From assembly GCA_008704415.1 (NCBI GenBank), contig VXIS01000456.1, positions 1 to 29,341 on the forward strand: a stretch of 29,341 nucleotides of DNA, written 5' to 3'. A program made the position numbers and the translations under genes. Below the pieces are notes generated by a model that saw only the letters and a list, made by a program, of their open reading frames with translations, searched no databases and was not told where the DNA came from. The DNA comes from Sphaerosporella brunnea (lineage: Eukaryota > Ascomycota > Pezizomycetes > Pezizales > Pyronemataceae). Position 1 is the first letter of the stretch; each line of letters opens with the position of its first letter. Of this stretch, positions 20,160-28,452 are shown in pieces.

Positions 20160-20222
20160 TTTAGTCCGGTCATCTCCTGCTTCAGTCCGGTGATCTCCTG
20201 CTTCAGTCCAGTGATCTCCTGC
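20160..20222 (-). repeat. 21-bp tandem repeat within gene B exon 2
   Basis: Three nearly identical 21-bp units encode GLKQEIT, GLKQEMT and a similar heptad. The unit equals one coiled-coil heptad, so changes in copy number would lengthen the coil without shifting the frame. Confidence 0.85.
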
Positions 20223-20359
20223 TGCAACTCGCCGTTGCGAGCACTGAACCGTGCAACCTCCTTGCGGACCTGGTTGAGAAGCCTCCGACGTGGGTGGGAG
20301 CCACGGTGCGAGACCGTAGCAGAGCTCAACTGGCGGACGGCCGCAGGTACGGCGGCACG

Positions 20360-20416
20360 CTGCTCATCTGAGTGTCACCATCGACAAAGCCACGGCGCGT
20401 GGGGGGCATCGCTTAC
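20360..20416 (-). other. Gene B intron 1 (57 nt, phase 0)
   Basis: The donor GTAAGC follows CAGCAG and the acceptor is GAGCAG, with GTGAC as a possible branch site. Splicing joins TTKREQQ to RAAVPAAVRQL in frame. Without it, the first ORF stops within the intron. Confidence 0.75.
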
Positions 20417-20879
20417 CTGCTGTTCACGCTTTGTGGTTGAGAGGATTCCCCGGAACAGCGAGAACTCTCTGGTGGCTACAAGCACTGGCGCCTTCATGTG
20501 GTATTCCGTGAAGGTGGGACGCACGAGGGGGGTGGCCGTGACCGCGCTGAACCGGCGCTGTGCGTGCCGGCGCAGCCTTATGGTACTGCGCGGGAGGGTC
20601 ATGGTGGCTGGATTTGCGATGTGATGAATGTGTGAGCGTGTTGTAGGTGAGAAGCGGCGTGACGTTGGGTAAGGGGGAAACGCTCTCTTGGCGCGAAGCC
20701 CACAACCCTACGCGCGACCCTACTGCCGCCACACGTCAGGCAGCCACCACCGGCAATCACTCGACCCAACTACACTCGAGGTGCCGAGGCAGGGTGGAGT
20801 CATTTTCTGTGAAGTACCTTCGCAGCCTCTCTGTCAATACGACCGTGCCGAATGCAACGTCCCCACTGGGCTTGCTGAA

Positions 20880-21240
20880 GTCGTGACGCAAGTTGACCCG
20901 CGAAGAAACGGGTGGAAACACATCGGCGACAACAAGAAGGCATAGGATGCGGAACTTATTGGCATCGCCGGCGGCCTCGAGATGGCTCTCAAGAGGGCCG
21001 TGGTTGGAGACAACCCGTTGGGTCGCGTCCGCCTTTTCAATGACGGCCTGGCCGCCCTGAAACGCCTACAACGCACCACGCCCGTACACGGACAGCGGTT
21101 GCGACCGCGCATGTCCTGCGCCGAAGCTGCACAAAGGACCTCAGGATGGACAGTGGAATATCACTGGTTGCCAGACCACGCCGACGTGTTGGGCGATGGA
21201 CTGGCGGGGCAGGCTGCTACGGAAGCCGCAACCGGCCGAA
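20880..21240 (+). pseudogene. LINE RNase H relic
   Basis: The frame contains NGWKHIGDNKKA, a TAG, DAELIGIAGGLEMALKRA, RVRLFNDGLAALKRL, then WTVEYHWLPDHADVLGDG and LAGQAATEAATG. These line up with the RNase H landmarks of the LINE at 17020-18110 (DAELFGIAAG, VFVDMQAA, WTPGH...GNEQADRLA). The final NEQAD Asp is not clearly kept. The frame runs on to 21503 without a recognised motif. It is strongly diverged and has no RT, so it is an old inactive fragment on the opposite strand to the other relic. Confidence 0.65.
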
Positions 21241-21520
21241 CCAAAGGCACCATACGTACAATCACTTTCTACACGTTGATTCGAACCTTAGATTCTGCGT
21301 TCCAATCCCAAGCTTTGGGCGCAGGGCGCGGGCATGACGCCCGCATTTTGAGCCGCAAGCCCGCAGGACAGTCTGACTTTGGACAGAATGGTATAAGGAA
21401 CGGGTTTATAACAGTCGCCGGCGCGTCTCACAGAAGCAGCCAGAGGCAGACTCGGTGGGGGGAGCAGGAACGGAGGGCAGCCGCGGCCGCGAGGGAGGCA
21501 TGACGACAGGTTTACACAGT

Positions 21521-21660
21521 CTTCTCAGTAGCCAGCCCAAACAGCCGGGCGGGCTTGGACGGCTGCTTTAAGCAGCCAGCCCGGCGGGCTTTTTTAATCA
21601 GCCCAGACGGCCCAGCCTGCTGTCGGGCCAGCCCGGCTGCCAGAACTTTGAGTGATCTGC
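21521..21660 (-). repeat. Dispersed repeat R, minus-orientation copy
   Basis: It is the inverted relative of 3892-4035. It contains a perfect palindrome, GGCTGCTTTAAGCAGCC, and several GCCCGGC/GCCGGGC blocks, so it could fold strongly. The minus-strand translation LKVLAAGLARQQAG...KKARRAG keeps the frame of the other copy. Confidence 0.55.
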
Positions 21661-21990
21661 GGTGAAGAACGGCAACTGACAGTGGTGGGTTCAATCGGCG
21701 TCGATAGACTTATCAGGATCTGTGATGTTATACTAAACTCCTATCTCGTGATCACCTGCTATTAATCATTTTACACGGCGAACGGCTTGATGTACTTTTC
21801 ATTTCATAGCAGTAGTTTACATCACGGTGGTCGTATTTGTCGTGCTGGCTGTTGAGAACACTGGGTTTACTTAAAATTGATTCCCTTCTTCTGTCCAGGG
21901 TCCCCACCCATTCGCGCGCTTCGCCCACTTTCTGTGCTTTGCGCACGATATTAAAGTCACGGTAACTCTCAGAGACGGGTCAGTTCAAAG
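21661..21990. other. No gene recognised
   Basis: AT-richer than its surroundings. No ORF with motifs and no RNA gene was seen. Confidence 0.45.
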
Positions 21991-22445
21991 CTGCTTGCAC
22001 ACTAGCCCATTTTGATCCGGAGAGCTACAAGACCCTTCGCGGGGCCACCCCACATGACAACCATCTATGGGGGGAAAGATTTGAATACACGACCAAGATG
22101 AGCATCCTTTGATGGTCAATATCTGTAAGCTTGAGCTCATTCCACACAGAGCAAAGGGCAGTAGCTCATTTTGAGCCGGAGAGGACCCACCTCACCTGAC
22201 AACCATGGATGGGGGGATAGATCTGAAAACACGGCGACGATGAGCGTACTTTGATGGCCTATATCTGTAAGTTTGAGCTCATTACATACAGAGTAAAGGC
22301 CAGTAGCTCATTTTGACCCGGAGAGGGCACTCTGCGGGGCCACCCCAGATGACAACCATGGATGGGGGGATACGTTTGAATATACGGCGAGGATGAGTGT
22401 CCCGTGATGCCCTATATCTGTCAGCCTGAGCTCATTCCATCGAGT
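21991..22445 (-). repeat. Inverted, diverged relative of the 159-bp array (about 3 units)
   Basis: Landmarks GAGCTCATT (22133, 22275, 22428), TTTTGA.CCGGAGAG, GGGGCCACCCCA.ATGACAAC and ATATCTGTAAG recur at 142 and 153-base steps. Each is the reverse complement of a landmark in the array at 6491-7085. This array is more diverged and its unit length varies. Confidence 0.8.
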
Positions 22446-22848
22446 GTCAAGACATCCGAAGTTCACCAAGAGCGGCGTGACAGCTATCACCTGACGCCCG
22501 GCAATAAGGGTGACGCCAGCATTGAAGCTAATGCGTTCAGGACCAGCTGGATGCAGTCTGTCCAACGGCCAGCGCGGCCGTCGGGGTGATCAAAATGCCG
22601 CGCGCTGCCTGTTTGGGCTGGCTGCCTGGCTTGCATCTGGTGCCGTGATCATGCGCGATCGGGAATGCAGCCACATCTACACAGACACACTCTTCGGTTT
22701 ACCACGTAACTAGGTGAATGTGAGCGTTGCATGACATGTTTGCGTCAGTCCCAGTCCGGCAGCTAGCCCGCACAGCCGGGCTTTTCCGCCGGCTATCAGG
22801 AACACTGAATGAATGTGAGAAAACCACGAGGATGCTGGACTGAGGCTG
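22446..22848. other. No gene recognised
   Basis: Short ORFs only; there is no motif and no element end. Confidence 0.4.
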
Positions 22849-23010
22849 GTGATCCGCCAAGGCTGTGGTGATAATCCCGCGGTGAGGCCAGCGGCAAAGC
22901 CAAGACGGCAATCGAGCAGCACCGCGTGCGGCAGGTGCGCGTTGTACGGCCACTTGGACAACGTGTGTCGAGGAGCACGCCAACGCGTGACTCGGAGGGA
23001 GATTCCGTTG
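22849..23010 (+). pseudogene. CCHC zinc-knuckle fragment, retroelement Gag-like
   Basis: The frame contains CGRCALYGHLDNVC at 22927-22968, an exact C-X2-C-X4-H-X4-C knuckle, preceded by basic KPRRQSSSTA and followed by RGARQRVTRRE. Such knuckles bind nucleic acid and are typical of retroelement Gag or LINE ORF1 proteins. No other Gag feature is readable. A 235-codon ORF on the other strand covers the same bases without motifs. A chance match is possible. Confidence 0.35.
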
Positions 23011-23066
23011 ACCTCCAGTACAGGGTGGGTAGAGGCGATGATCCCCGACTGCTCGATTAATGGACG

Positions 23067-23330
23067 GTGGTGCGGAACCGACCTCCAAACACGGCAAAAC
23101 GCGATGCGGAGATGCGGACGCGAGCGCGGACTCCCCTCCCCGATATCGAAGGACTCTTGAGTCTTCCTTTGCCCGCCCTGGAGGAAAGATTCGATGCCAG
23201 CATGGCCAGTTTGGTCACGATTGTAGTTGAGCTGAAAGGTACGGTCGATACGCTCTCTACTCGGAACGGTGAGCTTCTGGTTTGGCTCAAGAGGCTGGAA
23301 GCAAGACGGTATCACACGCTGTTCATCTCC
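23067..23330 (+). CDS. Coiled-coil protein, 5' fragment, unrecognised
   Basis: From the ATG, the frame gives a basic head (MVRNRPPNTAKRDAEMRTRA), then LPALEERFDASMASLV, and a helical stretch with STRNGELLVWLKRLEAR. SxRNGEL also occurs in the gene B coil (SARNGEL), a weak hint of kinship. After about codon 80 the frame enters poly(T) and becomes Phe-rich, so the natural 3' part is missing or displaced. An intron starting at GTATCA and ending past the poly(T) would keep an ORF open, but the downstream peptide is not protein-like. Called a fragment. Confidence 0.35.
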
Positions 23331-23351
23331 TTTTTTTTTTTTTTTTTTTTT
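23331..23351. repeat. Poly(T) run, 21 bases
   Basis: On the minus strand this is an A-run directly after CCAAAAT, downstream of the ORF at 23398-23904. It could be the poly(A) tail of a retroposed sequence inserted in the minus orientation. Confidence 0.8.
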
Positions 23352-23397
23352 ATTTTGGAAAAATCGCAGAGAAAAGGCCCGCAGCACGCACCCTACT

Positions 23398-23904
23398 TCA
23401 GACAACCGCCTCCCCACGGTCTGGAATCACTTCACTGTTCAACCGCTGCTGCTCAACGACGATGCAGTACAAATCGTCAACACCCCCCGAAAGCTCAGCC
23501 CACATTCGGTCACATTCCTTCACTTTTTCGGGATCCCCGGAACGAAATGTACGGACTTGGGCAAAAAGCAGCGAGCCCGGCTGGTGTGGTTGCCACTCTG
23601 TTGGATCCTGGAGACCGGCTGCAAGGCGCTGCGCCTGAGCTGCGCTCAGTCCGCTCGTCTCCAGAACGCCGCTGAGGGCTCGCTGAACGTTCAACTTGAG
23701 AATGTGCTTCTCAGAAACGAGGCGTCAGCGATCGTTTTCGGATGCGAGCATGCGTTTTGCCACGTTGTGGCTTGTCGTGGCGATTGTGCAGATAGCGGAC
23801 ACGTTCAAGGAACGGCGCGGAGGTTGTTGTGGAAGGGAGGAGCTGGGAGTCTGGCTACGGTTTTGTGCGTACGCGGCATCATCGACGCGCGCTCCAAAAA
23901 ACAT
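23398..23904 (-). pseudogene. Unrecognised minus-strand ORF with one in-frame TGA
   Basis: From an ATG at 23904 the frame runs about 168 codons, broken only by TGA at codon 60. After the stop it reads RLVSEKHILKLNVQRALSGV, SGLSAAQAQRLAAGLQ and VKECDRMWAELSGGVDDLY, a mixed-charge, helical composition. The opposite strand gives a Cys/Trp/Leu-rich ORF that looks like a shadow. The TGA follows GATCGC and could come from a CGA-to-TGA or TGG-to-TGA change. A short 3' flank and an A-run follow, suggesting retroposition. Function unknown. Confidence 0.35.
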
Positions 23905-24520
23905 GGCTTGCTCCCTTTTCTAACCCGAAGCCTGATATCGTAATCGTGAAGCGAAAGCGTGCATGCCTGTAAACTACAGTGAACCTTTCTGGATGTGTGA
24001 CTCATCGATTCGTGATTTAAGCGCAGCAACTTTCATATATGCATCGCGATATATGTCACAGTAAGCCGTGGACTAGCAACAGAGACGCTGCACCGTGGTG
24101 GATGGCTGCTAGAACTTAAGGGTCCGGCCACGCCGCCGCTTGTGTTCCGCACCACACACGGGTCTCGTTTCGCTCCCACCCACGCGCTCCATTTCTCAGT
24201 AGCTTTTCTGAGACAGGGAGGGGCTGTCGTCAGGTTCGCTGCCGAACCCGGGTAAACGCAGGAGGAGTATGGAGATCCAGTAGGCGAAAGAGGATGAAGA
24301 TGGAGGACAGAGTTGTGTTTTGGTTGTCCGCTCCGGCGCTTGCTTTGTATTTGGTTTCAATGTGCATTTGTTGACTTGGGAGCTGCAGATGCGATAGTTG
24401 CTCACCATGCCTTTGTGAGTTTTTGGCGGATCCCTTCTTTCCTCTCTTTACCTGCATAGTGGGTCCGGGACTGTTCTATTTCAAAACTTAAAATATCCTG
24501 CGAGGCCTTTGAACTCGTCG
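23905..24520. other. No gene recognised
   Basis: A minus-strand ORF (24457-24230, MQVKRGKKGSAKNSQRHG) has a protein-like start. However, the intron that looks plausible after it does not restore a frame, so no gene is called. Confidence 0.4.
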
Positions 24521-24580
24521 TAGAAATCCACAGGACCCTCCGTGGGGCTACCCTACAAGACAACCGTCGGGTCTATTCTC
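24521..24580 (-). repeat. Fragment of the 159-bp repeat family
   Basis: GGACCCTCCGTGGGGCTACC followed by ACAAGACAACC matches the AGACCCTTCGCGGGGCCACC and ACATGACAACC part of the unit at 21991-22445, in the same orientation. Only part of one unit is present. Confidence 0.55.
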
Positions 24581-24839
24581 CGCAGCGGGGAGTCCTGCAG
24601 ATACACTGAACCTAAGAGACAAAAGAACCGTACATAAAAGAGGAAAATCACGACAAAACAGATCGACCAAAGGGAAGAAGTGAAGGTTGTCCCTACCCCG
24701 GCAGAGATGATTCCGGAGGCTGAGCGTCGGGAGGCCTAAGCCAGCCCTCGACCCGGCCCGGAAGCCCCAGGCGGTCGGACTGAGCTCCTCTTGAACCTTA
24801 TCGAAGCGTGACCTGTACCTGCGGGTCGGAGAGGAGTTG

Positions 24840-25937
24840 CAATGGGCGAAATAAGCGGTGTTACGCAGTGTGGGTAGTCTGCGTGACATGCCCAACAGCT
24901 GGTCGGGGTGGGCCTCGATGTATCGCTTATAAGCAGCTGGCACGAACAAAACAATATCAAGTGCAGCAAATGCGTTGAGTGCCCGGGGTAGGAAAGTACA
25001 ATGATATTGTTATGGCTCGCATAACGTACATAGGCCTGGCTGTAGTGAGAGCGGTGACCATCAATAATGAGGACTCGGGGTTCGCCATTAGCACGGCTCT
25101 TCGTCCAGGGGTCAAAGTAGTCCTGTACTGCAGGGCGAGCTCATCGGTGGTAAACCCTTTGTCGCTATGCGCAAAAGCCGTATCAACATCTTCATCGTAC
25201 CTGCGACGGTAGAGACCTTGCCCTCGGTAAATGACCATAGGTGGAGGCATCGTGTTGTCCGCAGCACACGTTTCGATCACGGGATCCGTCCTGTGTTTGC
25301 TGGGGTGGCTTTCTTCCACGGCTGAGCTCCCTGGCCAAGCATGAAGCCCTTCTCGTCCACGCTGTACGCATTCTCTTTTTTGAAGTTGTACTGCTTGCGG
25401 AGCCTGTCGAGAACACCAAAGTAATGGCGAATTGGCCCTGGTTGACTTGCTATCGCCCTTGTTACGTCGAGTTTCGTTGCAAACCTGACAGAAATCTCTG
25501 TATGCCGCTTCAAGAACCCTCGCAGCCACGTAACACCAATTTTGGCCAACTCAGGGTCACCTTCATCTTCCGCACGCTTCTTTGCCAATTCCGCCGCCAC
25601 TGCCTTGAAGAGATCCAGACGGGGAGGGAGACCAGTAGCCGCCACTTAGGCTGTGGGCTATTCACTTTATCAGTTTCTTTTGCTGGTAGGGAAGCAATGC
25701 GTGATGTGCTTCCGTCGATTCACGCATACTTCGGCCTCCTCGGAGTCGGTCGCTCAAGGTTGACCGGGGGAAGCCGTTTTGAAGTGCAAGCTCCCGGAGA
25801 TCAGTGCCTTTGGCTGCTCTTTCGTCCACAGCGTGGCGTATCCGTGGCTCTCTGCCGTTGAGATTTACAGTCCCTTGCTTCATGCGACCCATGATTGATG
25901 GTGGGTGAGGTGCAGAAGCGGGGGCGGTGGATTTCAT
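24840..25937 (-). pseudogene. pogo/Fot1-like transposase, frameshifted
   Basis: From 25937 the frame gives a psq-type helix-turn-helix (RIRHAVDERAAKGTDLRELA, NGFPRSTLSDRL), then QQKKLIK and a TGA. A second frame gives the CENP-B-type DNA-binding part (VTWLRGFLKRHTEISVR) and YSVDEKGFMLG. A third gives IETCAADNTMPPPMVIYRGQ, and further shifts reach PRVLIIDGHRSHYS and ALDIVLFVPAAYKRY. The three catalytic Asp codons are readable at 25355-25357, 25060-25062 and 24956-24958. The last two are about 35 residues apart, as in DD35D Fot1-type enzymes. At least three frameshifts and one stop make it inactive. No TIRs were identified. Confidence 0.85.
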
Positions 25938-27150
25938 TCTGGCTCGCTTGATTCTGGCTTTGGCGCATGCTCTCCTTGGAGCTTCAGGAGCACAAAACAG
26001 ACTCCAAGGTTCGGAAGCCGACGCGCTCGAGCCAGCCCGGCGTCCCGCGCGTCTAGATTCGCTTCACTGCGATCGCCTGCGCTGACCGCAACTGAAGCCG
26101 CCGTATGAAAGCAATCTCCTCCCTCGAGTTGGTGGTCGCCGCGACCCACCGTACTCTGACGACTGTGCCGTTTGCCTCAATGAGGGCACTGGCACAGGCA
26201 TGTTCTGCATGAGGTGCCGATGAAACCAGCTTATACCGCTTATTGACTCCTGGTGCATCGCCGGCTGCATCTGGCCGAACTTGACGCGTTGACGAGCGAG
26301 GACTGCCAGCCATACCGGATGCGCTATCGGGCGTGGCGGAGGGGGATATGATCGTCGAACCAGTACCGCCGAGACCCCAACGCAACGGGGCCTCGCGTTG
26401 GATGACAATGCGGACTAAAAGTCTGATATACCGAGGCGCGGGGGCGATAGGAAACGCCGGAGGATGATACAACGATGGGATACCAACTGGCTAAGCAATC
26501 ACCCTCACCTCGGATGGACGGTTTAGTGGTGGCACAGCGTGCCGCGCGACGGGTGGCCCAGGGCACGATGGCGTGATAAAGGAGGCCATCGCCCGCAGAA
26601 CGGAACACAGAACGCAAAATCATGGCAGCGCAGTAAGCTATCCGGCGGCAGACCGCCGAGACCCGAAACGGGGTGTATGAAACGCTGGGTGGCCGGTAGA
26701 TCCGCTACACACGTAGTAAGCGCCGGGTGGGATGGCCGAGGTACTCCAAGGACTGTATCGGCCACAGTTGCTGGTGGAGCGATTCCGGTGTGGCTCCGGC
26801 TGAGCGGTCGACCTCCGACGCACCTGTGTACGCCCCTGTATTCGGCTCCTGCGGTGCCAACACTGACAAGCCCACTCAGTGAACTCCCCCCACGGCTGCC
26901 ATGCAACGGTTTCAAATCCTCAGCTCGCAGTCGTGATTCGCTCTGGTATACCGGGATCTGATTCATGGATTCGAGCATCCCGCGATGGTGCGGTTTCTGA
27001 GGGATATCGCCGTTTGAGTCATAATCACATCATCACTGGGTCGTATGGCGACACTAGGCACACTAAAAAGGCACTCAAACGTGGTGCAAGGAGAACATTC
27101 CCGAACATGACGGCAGGCGAACGGAAGAAATGCGTATGGTTCGGTTTAAC
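25938..27150. other. No gene recognised
   Basis: About 1.2 kb between the pogo relic and the LINE copies. Several ORFs of 100 to 150 codons exist on both strands (for example 26539-26961 plus and 26523-26978 minus). None has motifs and they overlap one another. It may hold decayed element sequence. Confidence 0.4.
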
Positions 27151-28452
27151 CCAAAGGCGCATTTGACTACGTATCGAAAGCAACACTCATCCGCAGGCTT
27201 CTTGCACTCAAGACCCCGCATAGCATCATCCGCTGGGTGGCATCCTTTATGGAGGATATATGGGTCAAGATGAAGATTGACGGACAGGTAGGAGCACCCA
27301 TCCACATCAGGACAGGCCCTCGCGCAGGGATCAGGCCTCTTCCCGCCGGCAGAGTCAGAGGCCGGGAAAGACAGAGCTACTGGCAACAACGCGTCAAACG
27401 CTAAACAAATGCGCCGCGGCGACCCTACGGTGGGCCGACACCAATGCGGTTGCCTGGACGTCAGCAAGACCGAGGCCTTGCTGCTAACAAGAAAAGAGAA
27501 AATGCGCGAGATGTCCTGGACAGTGGCCGGCAAACACGTCAAGCACAACAAGAACGCTACAAGATGGCTAGGGGTCTTTTTGGACCGCAAACTCACCCTG
27601 TCGCATCACCATAACGTGCGGATGGGCAAGGCCAGAGCAGCAGAAGCTAGCGTACGAAGGCTATCCAACAGGGCTGGCCTGTCGACAGAGAATGTCAGGA
27701 GCCTCCAAATCGCGGCAGTGCAATCGGCTGCGCAATACGGAGTTGAGCTCTGGTGGTACGGACACCAGAAAGGCCGCCAGGAAGAGCTGCAAAAGCTCTT
27801 CAACTGACAAGTCAGAGCCATACTGGGTGCCCTCCCAACTCCGGCGCTGGGACCGCTGATTTGCGAAGCTGGACCCACGGACGCCAGGGCTGTACTGTTG
27901 CGCAGAGGACGAAGACTCGCCACAAGACTGGCAGCCACCCCCAAAGGCAATCCCGCAGGAGACCGTCTACGCGCGGCAGGCACGCTAACCTCCGACCAAC
28001 AACAGAGTCACTACGGTGCGGGCGCTTATGCGCTTTGGAGCGACAACGCCTTTGGCGATAAGACACCAGACCCTACACCCACAACTCACACGTTCCAACT
28101 GGCGAGTTCAAAGCCTGGCCGCCCAGCGGGCATTGAACCGACCGTGGCCAAGTCCCATAGGTCCCTTGATCAGGTCACCAGCGCCAGCACAGATGAAACC
28201 ACCGCGTACGCAACCACAAAGCAATGCCCACCGCGAGCAGTGTTGCGGTGTACTCGGATGGGTCGCGGCTCGACAACGGCCGATGCGGGTATGGCGCTGG
28301 AGCCCAAACGGACCAGATGACGAACTCCTGGTGCCGACTCAGCGGATATCTCGGCGACAACACAGAGGCGTACGATGCCGAGCTCTTCGGCATTTCGGCC
28401 GGCCTAGAGCCAGCCTCCCGCAGTGCCATAGTCTGGACGTACACTGACGGGT
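27151..28452 (+). mobile_element. Tad1-like LINE copy: RT palm to start of RNase H, decayed
   Basis: It opens at the RT motif KGAFDYVSKATLIRRLL and continues SIIRWVASFMEDIWVKMKIDG. The sequence then jumps to LNKCAAATLRWADTNAVAW, skipping the catalytic Y.DD box, so an internal deletion removed part of the RT active site. After a shift come DVSKTEALLLTRK, NATRWLGVFLDRKLTLSHHH and SAAQYGVELWWYG, the usual RT-to-linker region. A TGA lies at 27805-27807. After another shift, VAVYSDGSRLDNGRCGYGAG and TEAYDAELFGISAG begin RNase H, which stops at 28452 where a second LINE copy starts. It is inactive. Confidence 0.85.

Larger units (their letters stand above)
18844..20602 (-). pseudogene. Gene B: paralogue of gene A, three exons, interrupted by a hAT element
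   Basis: Exon 1 is 20602-20417 (ATG in the context CCACCATG), exon 2 is 20359-19102 with 567 bp of element and duplication inside it, and exon 3 is 19049-18844. Without the insert it encodes 360 residues. The N-terminus (RSTIRLRRHAQRRFSAV) is basic and could be a mitochondrial presequence. Residues 88-139 form a coiled coil with three tandem heptads (GLKQEIT type). Residues 237-292 match the C-terminal domain of gene A, the intron after Met-Glu-Asn is in the same place and phase, and CDAV follows in exon 3. The tail is acidic (HEEEDVDPKGAD). As it stands, the frame ends in the element after 202 codons, losing the shared domain unless the insert is spliced out. Function unknown. Confidence 0.8.

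Noticed and set aside
20109..20624. A 171-codon plus-strand ORF
   Set aside because: It is the shadow of gene B exons 1 and 2, and its composition follows the 21-bp coding repeat on the other strand.
22710..23417. A 235-codon minus-strand ORF
   Set aside because: It reads through the poly(A) run as polylysine and covers plus-strand coding-like sequence. No domain is seen.
24196..24457. A possible two-exon small basic protein (MQVKRGKKGSAKNSQRHG)
   Set aside because: The GTGAGC donor and CTGAC...CAG acceptor look good, but the phases do not match, so the spliced frame fails.
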